The position numbers and the translations under genes are program-made. Shown one piece after another: positions 10,023-19,856 of a DNA stretch of 20,008 bases. Source of the DNA: Rhizophagus sp. LPA8_4_AMF (taxonomy: Eukaryota; Glomeromycota; Glomeromycetes; Glomerales; Glomeraceae); NCBI GenBank assembly GCA_021464525.1, contig JADRCO010001360.1, positions 1 to 20,008 on the forward strand, given 5' to 3'. The notes below the pieces were generated by a model. It did not search any database. It was given only the letters and a program-made list of their open reading frames with translations, and was not told the DNA's origin. How positions within the stretch are numbered: the first letter of the stretch is position 1; the number at the start of each line of letters is the position of its first letter.

Positions 10023-13000
10023 CTATTAAATATATAAATAATAATAAATATTTATTTCATTATATTTAAATTAAATTACAAAGAATTTTTTTACTATAAA
10101 TGATCTTTAAAAGTTTCATACCTCATTTAAAAATTTATTACTAATATTCTGTGAATTAATCAAACATTTTAAGGCAATTACTCTATTTGGATTCCTTTTA
10201 TATATTTTTTTATCTGCATCATATTCCAATGGACCATCCTTCCAGTTTGCAGAATATACTATAGAAAAACCACCTTTACCTATTTCATTAATATTATTAA
10301 ACTGACTGTATGATATCCACTCAAATACTATATCATTGCTATCATTTATTTTTAACTGCATTTCTTGGATAAAATCATCAATTTCTTCGTTTCCACTTGC
10401 CCATGCAAGAATTAATATATAATTATTTGTATTTGGATTTTGAGATATTCCATAAATATTACAAATTACTCTGCCAAATATTTTTGCGAAATATTTTTTG
10501 GCCTAAAATAGATGAGAAATTAATAATATATTATAATAAAGAGCATTAAAGTAATTATAAATTTATACCTTATTTATTACAAATTCAGTAATATTTTGTG
10601 AATTATGTAAACATTTTAAAATAACTTCTTTATTTGAATCTCTTGTAAAATTTCTATAGTCATAATTAAAATGTAATGGACCATCATTCCATATTGCTGA
10701 AAATATTGAATTAGAACTATTTTTACTTATTTCTTTAATTTCATTGAGTTGATTGTATGGTATCCATTCAAATACTGTATCTTCATATTTATTTATTTCT
10801 AATTGCATTTCTTGAATGAAATCATCAATGTTTTCATTTCCACTTGTCCAAATAAGAACCAAAACATAATCTCCTGTATTTATAATTTGAGATATTCCAT
10901 ACAATACTTGAAATGCCTTATGTTTTATTGGATATTTTTTAGCCTAAATAAAAAGAATACTTAATATACTAATTATATAAAAATATTTGAACATTTAAAA
11001 CTTTCATACCTCATTTATTAAAGAATCAATGGAATTTTGTGAATTATACAAACATTTTAAAGCAACTTTTTTATTTGCATCTCTTGCATAATTATTATAC
11101 ATTTTATCATGATAATGTAATGGACCATCCTTCCATATTGCCGAATATACTGTTATATGTTCACTTTTTCCTGTTTTTTCAATCTCATTAAACTGATTGT
11201 ATGGTATCCATTCAGGCATTATATCATCATAGGTATTAATTTGTAATTGCCTTTCCTGAATGTAATCATCAATTTTTTTATTTCCACTTGTCCAGTTAAG
11301 AATTAAAATATATTCTCCTGTAACTGGATTTTGAGAAATTCCATACAATACTTGAAATTCTTCATGTTTTGTTGGATATTTTTTAGCCTAAATAAATAAG
11401 ATAGATTGTAAATATGCTAATTAAAAAAAAAAATATTTAAATGCTTAAAAATTTTCATACCTCATTTATTAAAGAATTAATGGATTCTTGTGAATTGTGT
11501 AAGTATTTTAAAGCAACTTCTTTATTTGGATTTCTTGCATATTTTTTATTCTGTCTATTCCAATATAATGGACCATCCTTCCATATTGCTGAATATACTA
11601 TTATAAAACCACTTTTGCTTGTTTCTTCAATTTTATTAAACTGATTGTATGGTATCCATTCAAATACTATATCTTTATATTTATTCATTTTTAATTGCAT
11701 TCCTTGTACAAAATCATCAATTTTTTTATTTCCACTTTCCCAGATAAAATTGTTAAGAACCAAAATATAACCATTTGTATCCGGATCTTGGGATATTCCA
11801 TATATATTAAAAATATCTTTAACAAGAGAATTTGTTAAATATTCCTCAGCCTAAAATAAATGAGAAATTAATAGTATATTATAATAAAATGTATTAAAAA
11901 GATTATGTAAATTTTATACCTTATTTATTACAAATTCAACAATATTTTGTGAGTTATGTATATATTTTAAAACAACATTTTTATTTAATTCTCTTTTATA
12001 TTTTTCTCCCCAATTATTATACTGCAATGGACCATCCTTCCATATCGCTGAATATACTGTTATAGAATCATTTTTACCTATCTCTTTAATTTTATTAAGC
12101 TGATTGTGTGGTATCCATTCAAATACTGTATTTTTATATTTATTTATTTTTGATTGCATTTTTTGTATGAAATCATCAATTTTTTTATTTCCACTTTCCC
12201 AGGTAAAATTGTTTAGGACCAAAATATAACCATTTGTGTCCGGATTTTGGGATATTCCATATATATTGAAAATATCTTTATCAAGGGTATCTGTTAAATA
12301 TTTTTCAGCCTAAAATAGATGAGAAATTAATATATTTTAATATAAGTATTAAAAAGATTATATAAATTTCATACCTTATTTATTACAAATTCAACAATAT
12401 TTTGTGAGTTATGCAAATATTTCAAAGCAACTCTTTTATTTGAATATCTTGTATATTCTTCCCTATAATTGTTGTAATGTAAAGGACCATCCTTCCATAT
12501 TGCTGAATATACTGCTATAGAACCATTTATACCTGTCTCTTTGATTTCGTTAAGTTGATTGTATGGTATCCATTCAAATACTGTATTTTTATAATTATTC
12601 ATATTTAATTGCATTTTTTGTATGAAATCATTAATTTTTTTATTTCCACTGATCCAATTTGCCAAGTTTACAGAATTATTTTGAACTAAAATATAATCTC
12701 CTGTATCTGGATTTTGAGATATTCCATACAATACTTGAAATGCTTTATGATTTGTTAGATATTTTTTAGCCTAAATATAAATAAAAGAGAATGTAAATAT
12801 ATTAATTAAAAAAATTAAATTTTTGAAGAAATTTCATACCTCATTTATTAAAGAATCAATGGAATCTTGTGATTTATGTAAACATTTTAAAGCAACTTCT
12901 TTATTTGAATCTCTTGTATAATTATCCCATTTATCCTTTTTGTATAATGGACCATCCTTCCATATTGCTGAATATACTGTTATAAGGCCATTTTTTCCTG

Positions 13001-16000
13001 TCTCTTTAATTTCATTAAACTGATTGTATGGTATCCATTCAAGTACCATATCATTATAGTCATTAATTTTTAATTGCCTTCCTTGAATGAAATCATCAAT
13101 TTTTTCATTTCCACTGATTTGATTTGCCAAGTTTATAGAACCATTTTGAACCAAAATATAATCTCCTGTATCTGGATTTTGAGATATTCCATACAATACT
13201 TGAAATGCTTTATGTTTTGTTGGATATTTTTTAGCCTAAACATAAATAAATGAAATTGTAAATATATTAATTAAAAAAAGTATTTAAATATTTGAAGAAA
13301 TTTCATACCTCATTTATTAAAGAATCAATGGATTCTTGTGAATTATGTAAACATTTTAAAGCAACTTTTTTATTTGAATCTCTTGTATAATTGCTTTGTC
13401 TATCCTTTTTGTATAATGGACCATCCCTCCATATTGCTGAATATACTGTTATAAGATCATTTTTGCCTGTCTCTTTAATTTCATTAAACTGATTGTATGG
13501 TATCCATTCAAGCACTATATCATCATAGTCATTAATATTTAATTGCCTTTCTTGAATGAAGTCATCAATGTTTTCATTTCCACTTGTCCAAATAAGAACA
13601 AAAATATAATTTTGTGTGACTGGATTTTGAGATATTCCATACAATGCTTGAAATACTTTATGTTTTGTTAGATATTTTTTAGCCTAATCAAAAGTAAATG
13701 AGATTGAATTAAAAAAGTATTCAATTAGTAGTATTTAAAGAAATTTCATACCTTATTTATCAAAGAATCAATAGATTCTTGTGAATTACAAAAACTTTTT
13801 AAAGCAACTTTTTTATTTGAATCTCTTGTATATTCTTTATTCTGTCTATTCCAATATAAAGGACCATCTCTCCATATTGCTGAATATACTGTTATAAGAC
13901 CATTTTTTCCTGTCTCTTTAATTTCATTAAACTGGTTGTATGGTATCCATTCAAGCACTATATCATTATAATCATAGTCATTTATTTTTAATTGCCTTTC
14001 TTGAATAAAGTCATCAATTTTTTCATTTCCACTTGTCCAAATAAGAACTAATATATAATCTCCTGTATCTGGATTCTGAGATATTCCATATAGTACTTGA
14101 AATGCTTCATATTTTGTTGGATATTTTTTAGCCTAATTATAAATAAAGAGATTGTAGATATATTAATCAAAAAAAAGGTACTTAAATACTTGAACAAATT
14201 TCGTACCTCATTTATTAAAGAAGTGATAGATCCTCGTGAATCATATAAACATTTCAAAGCAACTTTTTTATTTGAATTTCTTGTATAATTACTCCATCTA
14301 TCCTTCTTGTATAATGGACCATCCTTCCATATTGCTGAAAATACTGTTGTAAGACCATTTTTTCCTGTCTCTTTAATATCATTAAACTGACTGTATGGTA
14401 TCCATTCAAGTACTATATCATCATAATCATAATAATTTATTTTTAATTGCTTTTCTTGAATGAAATCATCAATTTTTTCGTTTCCACTTGTCCAAATAAG
14501 AACCAAAATATAATCTCCTGTAACCGGATTCTGAGATATTCCATACAATGCTTGAAATGCTTTATGTTTTGTTGGATATTTTTTAGCCTAGTAATTATAA
14601 ATAAAAAAATTGTAATTAAAAAAAAATATTTGAATATTTATAGAAATTTCATACCTCATTTATTAAATAACCAATGGATTCTTGAGAGTTATAAAAACAT
14701 TTTAAAGCAACTTCTTTATTTGAATATCTCGTATAATTACTCCATTTATCCTTCTTGTGTAATGGACCATCCTTCCATATTGCTGAATATACTGTTATAA
14801 GGTCATATTTACCTGTCTTTTTAATTTCATCAAACTGATTGTATGGTATCCATTCAAGCACTATGTCTTCATGATTATTAATTTTTATTTGCCTTTCTTG
14901 AATGAAGTCATCAATGTTTTCATTTCCACTTGTCCAAATAAGAACAAAAATATAATTTTGTGTGACTGGATTTTGAGATATTCCATACAATGCTTGAAAT
15001 ACTTTATGTTTTGTTAGATATTTTTTAGCCTAATCAAAAGTAAATGAGATTGAATTAAAAAAGTATTCAATTAGTAGTATTTAAAGAAATTTCATACCTT
15101 ATTTATCAAAGAATCAATAGATTCTTGTGAATTACAAAAACTTTTTAAAGCAACTTTTTTATTTGAATCTCTTGTATATTCTTTATTCTGTCTATTCCAA
15201 TATAAAGGACCATTCTTCCATACTGCTGAATATACAATTATAAAGCCATTTTTGCCTGTTTCTTTAATTTCATCAAACTGATTATATGGTATCCATTCAA
15301 GAACTATATCTTCATAGTTAAATTGTCTTTCTTGAATGAAATCATCAATTTTTTCATTTCCACTAATTTGATTTGCCAAGTTTATAGAATTATTTTGAAC
15401 CAAAATATAATCTCCTGTATCTGGATTCTGAGATAATCCATACAATACTTGAAATGCTTTATGTTTTGTTGGATATTTTATAGCCTAATTATAAATAAAA
15501 GAGATTGTAAAAATATTTATTAAAAAAGTATTAAATATTTAAAGAAATTACATACCTCATTTATTAAAGAATCAATATATCCTTGTGAATTATATAAACA
15601 TTTTAAAGTAACTTTTTTATTTGAACTTCTTGTATAATTTTCATTCCAACTATACTTTATGTATAATGGACCATCCTTCCATATTGCTGAATATACAGTT
15701 ATGAGACCATTTTTGCCTGTCTCTATAATTTCATTAAACTGATTGTATGGTATCCATTCAAGTACTATATCATCATAGTCATAGTCATTAATTTTTAATT
15801 GCCTTTCTTGAATGAAATCATCAATTTTTTCATTTCCACTAATCCAATTTAACAAGTAACTTTGAACAAGAATATAGTTTCCTGTATCTGGATTTTGAGA
15901 TATTCCATACAATGCTTGAATTGCTTCATATTTTGTTGGGTATTTTTTAGCCTAATATAAATAAAAGAGATCATAAATATATTAATTAAAAAATTATTTA

Positions 16001-18254
16001 AATATTTGAAGAAATTTCATACCTCATTTATTAAAGAATCAATGGATTCTTGTGAATTATGTAAGCATTTTAAAGCAACTCTTTTATTTGAATCTCTAAT
16101 ATAATTTTCGTACTGCTTATTATAACATAATGGACCATCCTTCCATATTGCTGAATATACTGTTATAAGGCCATTTTTGCCAGTTTCTTTAATTTCATTA
16201 AACTGATTGTATGGTATCCATTCAAGTACTACATCATCATTGTTATTAATTTTTATTTGCCTTTCTTGAATGAAATGATCAATTATTTCATTTCCACTTG
16301 TCCAAATAAAAATTAAAATATAATCTCCTGTGTTTGAATTTTGAGATATTCCATACAATACTTGATATGCTTTATTGTTTGTTAAATATTTTTTAGCCTA
16401 ATATAAATAAAAGAAACTGTAAATATACTAAATAAAAAAAAGTGATTGAATATTTAAAGAAATTTCATACTTCATTTATTAAAGAATTAATAGACTCTTG
16501 TGAATTATGTAAACATTTTAAAGCAACTTTTTTATTTGAATCTCTAATATAATTTTCATAGTATTTATTATAACATAATGGACCATCCTTCCATATTGCT
16601 GAATATACTGTTATAAGTCCATTTTTGCAAGTCTCTTTAATTTCATTAAACTGATTGTATGGTATCCATTCAAGCACTATATCATCATAGTCATTAATAT
16701 TTAATTGCCTTTCTTGAATGAAGTCATCAATGTTTTCATTTCCACTTGTCCAAATAAGAACTAAAATATAATCTCCTGTAACTGGATTTTGAGATATTCC
16801 ATACAACACTTGAAATTCCTTATGTCTTGTTGGATATTTTGTAGCCTAAATACAATTAAAAGAGATTATATATATACTAATTAAAAAAAAAAGTTTTTAA
16901 ATATTTAAAAGTTAAATGTGGTTATACCTCATTTATTAAGCCATCAATGGATTCTTGTGAATTATGCAAACATTTTAAAGCAACTACTTTATTTGGATCT
17001 CTTTTATATTCACCTTCCTGATATACATAATGTAATGGACCATCCTTCCATATTGCAGAATATACAGTTATATGACCATTTTTGCCTTTCTCTTTGATTT
17101 TATTAAACTGATTATATGGTATCCATTCAAGCACTATATCGTTATGGTCATTAATTTTTAATTGCCTTTCTTGGATGAAATCATTAATTTTTTCATTTCC
17201 ACTGATCCAATTTGCCAAGTTTAAGTTTATAGAACTATTTTGAACTAAAATATAATTTCCTGTGTCTGGATTTTGAGATATTCCATACAAAACTTGAAAT
17301 GTTTTATGTTTTGTTGGATATTTTTTAACCTAAATATAAATAAAAGAAATTGTAAATATACAAACAATTAAAAAAAAATATACTTATATATTTAAAGAAA
17401 TTTCATACTACCTCATTCATTAAAGAATCAATGGACTCTTGTGAGTCATATGAACATTTTAAAGCAACTGCTTTATTTGAATTTCTTGTATAATTACCAT
17501 ATTTATTACTATAATATAGTTGACCACTATTATAACATAATGGACCATCCTTCCATATTGCTGAGTATACTGTCATAAGACCATGTTTTCCTGTCTCTTT
17601 AATTTCATTAAACTGATTATATGGTATCCATTCAAGCACTATATCATCATAGTTATTAAATTTTAATTGCCTTTCTTGAATGAAGTCATTAATTTTTTTA
17701 TTTTCACTAATCTGATTTGCCAAGTTTATAGAGCTATCTTGAACCAAAATATAATCTCCTGTATTAGGATTTTGAGATATTCCATACAAAACCTGAAATG
17801 CTTTATGTTTTGTTGGATATTTTTTAGCCTAAATAAAATAAAGGAGATTGTAAATATATTAAATAAAAAAAGTATTTAAATATTTAAAGAAATCACATAC
17901 CTCATTTATTAAAGAATCAATATATCCTTGTGAATTATATAAACATTTTAAAGTAACTTTTTTATTTGAACTTCTTGTATAATTTTCATTCCAACTATAC
18001 TTTATGTATAATGGACCATCCTTCCATATTGCTGAATATACAGTTATGAGACCATTTTTGCCTGTCTCTTTAATTTCATTAAATTGATTATATGGTATCC
18101 ACTCAAGCACTATATCATCATAGTCATTAAATTTTAATTGCCATTCTTGAATGAAACTATTAATTTTTTCATTTCCACTGGTCCAATTTGTAAAATTGGT
18201 TTTCAAATATTTCAGAATATTATTTCTTGTTAGAGACATATTTTGAGAAAACAT
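9153..18254 (-). CDS. Giant TKL-type protein kinase with 18 tandem N-lobe repeats
   Basis: Nineteen exons, read downward: 18254-17901, 17828-17412, 17329-16928, 16845-16471, 16397-16023, 15951-15556, 15484-15098, 15029-14655, 14587-14207, 14132-13752, 13683-13309, 13235-12840, 12770-12375, 12309-11920, 11850-11461, 11387-11010, 10943-10569, 10502-10122, 10022-9153. Every exon is a multiple of three and all 18 introns (65-99 bp) are GT-AG, phase 0, mostly with donor GTATG/GTATA and acceptor TTTAG or CAG before GCT. The spliced product is about 2597 aa. It holds 18 N-lobes (glycine loop, beta-3 Lys, alpha-C, intron, beta-4/5) and one C-lobe with HRD, DMG and APE. The start is the first ATG after a stop at about 18295 in frame. 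Serine/threonine or dual kinase activity is inferred for the last N-lobe plus C-lobe. No signal peptide or membrane segment is seen. The number of exons actually used in mRNA is unknown. Confidence 0.8.
10122..10502 (-). other. Kinase exon 18: the only intact N-lobe
   Basis: 127 codons. After AKKYFAKIFGRVICNIYGIS and a beta-5 segment (YILILAWASGNEE), the unit has the intact loop GKGGFSIVYSANW (about residues 2256-2268), IALK with the beta-3 lysine near 2293, and FLNE with the alpha-C glutamate as the last codon. These are the residues expected of an ATP-binding N-lobe. It is followed by a 99-bp intron, the longest in the gene, and the C-lobe exon. The contrast with the 17 degenerate units suggests that only this copy is kept for catalysis. 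Confidence 0.85.
10569..11387 (-). repeat. Kinase exons 16-17: last two pseudo-N-lobes before the intact one
   Basis: Exon 16 (126 codons) returns to the VLYG class with KKYPTKHEEFQVLYGISQNP, loop GKSEHITV and VALK. Exon 17 (125 codons) has a shortened SQIINTGDYVLVLIW beta-4/5 region and the most eroded loop in the array, SKNSSNSIFSAIWNDG, in which all loop glycines are lost. It still carries VILK and ends with Lys in place of the alpha-C Glu. Neither could bind ATP in the usual way, yet both keep an open frame and exact splice sites. Confidence 0.8.
11461..12309 (-). repeat. Kinase exons 14-15: second repeat subclass
   Basis: Both are 130 codons. The 5' halves differ from the main class: AE.YLT...KDIFNIYGISQ, with NGYILVLNNF(T/I)WESGN. 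NIYG matches the wording of the catalytic exon (ILNIYGISQNP) rather than the VLYG of the main class. The exon 14 loop is GKNDSITV with VVLKYIHNSQ, ending in Lys at the alpha-C position; the exon 15 loop is SKSGFIIV, ending in Glu. The 3' half of exon 13 and the 5' half of exon 14 go together across the intron, as do those of 14 and 15. This shows that the unit that duplicated is a whole N-lobe spanning an intron, not a single exon. Confidence 0.8.
12375..17828 (-). repeat. Kinase exons 2-13: main pseudo-N-lobe repeat class
   Basis: Twelve exons of 125-139 codons at 442-499 bp spacing. Each starts A/V-KKYPTKHKAFQVLYGISQNP (beta-4), runs through YILV (beta-5), a spacer (short LIWTSGNE in exons 4, 5 and 8-11; long QN.SINLAN.ISGNE in 2, 3, 7, 12, 13; others intermediate), EWIPYNQF and a degenerate loop. 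Loops vary: GKHGLMTV (2), GKNGHITV (3), CKNGLITV (4), GKYDLITV (8), GKNDLITV (11), GINGSIAV (13); the rest are close to GKNGLITV. The second loop glycine is absent from all. LK with the beta-3 lysine is kept in all. The alpha-C residue is Glu except Lys in 7, 10 and 13. There are no internal stops, so selection or very recent amplification is implied. Confidence 0.85.
17901..18254 (-). other. Kinase exon 1: N-terminus and first pseudo-N-lobe
   Basis: 118 codons. The N-terminus MFSQNMSLTRNNILKYLKTN leads into the family linker NWTSGNEKINSFIQEWQLKF and DIVLEWIPYNQF, then a degenerate loop (TGKNGLITVYSAIW) and VTLK with the beta-3 lysine. It ends with NE, the alpha-C glutamate, exactly at the donor. 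A second ATG five codons in (MSLTRN) could also serve as start. From the hinge-proximal part to the splice site, 17896-18069 is identical to 15551-15724 in exon 6, so this unit's 3' half was recently copied. Confidence 0.75.
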
Positions 18255-18720
18255 TCTTTTCAAAAGCCCAAAAATATTTTCAAACGAAAATCTTTATAAT
18301 AAACTATGTAACGTACAAGTAACAGGTAACACGAAGTTCGCATAAATTACTTATGTAAACATTACGTCAGTAATATTTTGATGTCGATCATATCAACAAA
18401 ATTATTCGGAACAAAATTATTAGTTAAATATTTATAGCTTTATGCAAATTCTTTTTAATATTTAGGCAATAAACACAAACTTTGCATCACGTATAATGTG
18501 TTTGTGAGTTAAAAAAAAAAAGTCTTTTACTTTGAAATCACACTTGAAGACCACTATTAAATTAAAAGAAATTAAAATATATATATATAATTTAATCTCA
18601 AACAATATTTTCGAATCCTTTGTAAACTTGGTTATTTATCATGTATATGACTTATTAAAAATTTTTATAAAAATGATAAAACGAACGTGAAGCTTTTGAC
18701 CTTGTGTGTCACATGATCGA
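18255..18720 (-). promoter_or_regulatory. Putative 5' flank of the giant kinase gene
   Basis: No gene is seen. TTACGTCA at 18362-18369 reads TGACGTAA on the gene's strand, about 108 bases before the ATG. That is the half-site form recognised by ATF/CREB-type bZIP factors in fungi. One short match in AT-rich DNA is weak evidence. The frame upstream of the ATG is closed by a stop at about 18295, so no longer coding N-terminus is visible in the same exon. Confidence 0.25.
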
Positions 18721-19606
18721 CATCGATAAATAAAAATTATTTGGGCATTTCAATAACAAATTGTTAAAAAAAAAAGAAAAACCGTTTTGCTAAATTCTTA
18801 TCAATATAACTATTAGTACAAGAGAACTCAAGTGTCTCCTCCTATTTATTAATAGAAAAGGTCTTGTATAATAAATTTACGTTATCGTGAAAGTATTACC
18901 AATAATGTTTATTATTTTTATAATTTTTATACTACTTAAAACTGTATATCAATAATTAAAATAGTTTGAATATATTGAATTTTATAATTTTATGATATTA
19001 TTTCCCGCATGAATGTATTAGTAACAAAAGTGTAATAAGTATCGGTAAGTTCAATAATCTGTTTTGCGTTTCATCCTATTGGTTCTTTTTTTAACGAATT
19101 AAAGTTAGATTTTATTTGTATCACTGTATCACAAATATAAGTTAGTCACATAATTGGCTTTCATGTATGGATGAATTAAACTTTTGTGATACGGTGTTCC
19201 TTTATTGCGTTAGCGTGCATTTTATTTATTGTAACCATGGTTTGTAAAACCGATTTTGATTTTACAATTGGTTACATTACACAATTTGGTTTCACAAAGT
19301 GATACACAAACATCACAAACGTCGAAGCAATTTTTAAAAAATTTACGTGAAAATTAATAATTATTGAAACGAAAATAAAGTGCAATATAGAAAATTTATA
19401 ATTAAATAATTAAATATTTTTTAATTGAATTTTTTTATAAAAAAAAAATGGTGTACACGAAAATTAAATGAAACTAAAATAAAATTCATGTACTAATAAT
19501 ACGTGAAAATTAAAAATAATGAATGAAATTAATATGTAAATTTGAAATTAGTTGAATTAGTTAGATTACTACTTAACGAATAAATTTTATTTGGGTAAAT
19601 TTATTC
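18721..19606. other. AT-rich spacer with inverted repeats
   Basis: No gene is seen. GTATCACAAA at 19126-19135 is the exact inverse of TTTGTGATAC at 19183-19192. A longer imperfect stem lies at 19230-19276. Related CACAAAGTGATAC wording occurs near 19293-19306. The clustering may mark a small non-autonomous element, but no matching ends with a target duplication were identified. Confidence 0.35.
19230..19276. repeat. Imperfect inverted repeat
   Basis: TGTAACC (19230-19236) pairs with GGTTACA (19270-19276). Inside it, TTTGTAAAA (19241-19249) pairs with TTTTACAA (19260-19267) around a 10-base loop, with small internal bulges. It could form a hairpin or cruciform about 47 bp long. Its role is unknown. 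Confidence 0.6.
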
Positions 19607-19654
19607 CTCACCCCGGCCCGGGTGAGATTAATATTTCTCACCCTGTCACGTGAC
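19607..19654. repeat. GC-rich palindromic island
   Basis: CTCACCCCGGCCCGGGTGAG at 19607-19626 is an almost perfect 20-bp palindrome. CTCACCC recurs at about 19637, followed by GTCACGTGAC at 19645-19654, a perfect 10-bp palindrome with a CACGTG E-box core. This is the densest G+C patch in the right flank. It could be a bHLH-type site cluster or a transposon end. Confidence 0.6.
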
Positions 19655-19704
19655 CATATAATGATATTTAAATATCACACTTATGTTTTAATAATAAAAA
19701 AAAT

Positions 19705-19780
19705 TGCTCAGTTAGTACAGTTGGTAGAACGCTAGGTAATTTTTTTTTATCATAGAAACGCAGATTTGATTCCCATTTAA
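19705..19780 (+). pseudogene. tRNA-like sequence: tRNA pseudogene or SINE head
   Basis: TAGTACAGTTGG at 19713-19724 matches the RNA polymerase III A-box consensus TRGCNNAGYNGG except at one base. GATTTGATTCC at 19763-19773 matches the B-box GGTTCGANTCC with two changes, both of the C-to-T or G-to-A kind. The spacing is normal for a tRNA. The anticodon arm is replaced by a T-tract, and no acceptor stem closes around it, so it is not a functional tRNA. A tRNA-derived SINE head is an alternative. Confidence 0.4.
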
Positions 19781-19856
19781 TTTTATTTAATTTTGGAGTT
19801 TCAAGTTCTAAGTGAAGTCATGTGAACACAAATTCGTGCGGATGCGTTTGTTAATA

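Noticed and set aside
11441-11644. Plus-strand open frame of 67 codons
   Set aside because: Antisense of kinase exon 15; Phe/Leu-rich composition comes from the reverse complement of AT-rich coding sequence.
14097-14800. Two plus-strand open frames, about 63 and 117 codons
   Set aside because: Both lie opposite kinase exons 8-10 and their introns, recur as shadows of the repeat, and carry no family motif.
10563-17789. A series of separate small minus-strand genes of about 113-130 codons each
   Set aside because: Each frame starts at a TTG or GTG, has a splice acceptor upstream and ends just past a GT donor. Joined at these sites, all exons are in phase 0 and lead into one kinase C-lobe, so they are exons, not genes.
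17667-17879. Plus-strand open frame of 70 codons
   Set aside because: Antisense of kinase exon 2 and intron 1, same composition effect.
9153-18254. CRISPR-like or bacterial tandem array
   Set aside because: The period is about 455 bp and the repeats are protein-coding exons with spliceosomal introns, not short direct repeats with spacers.
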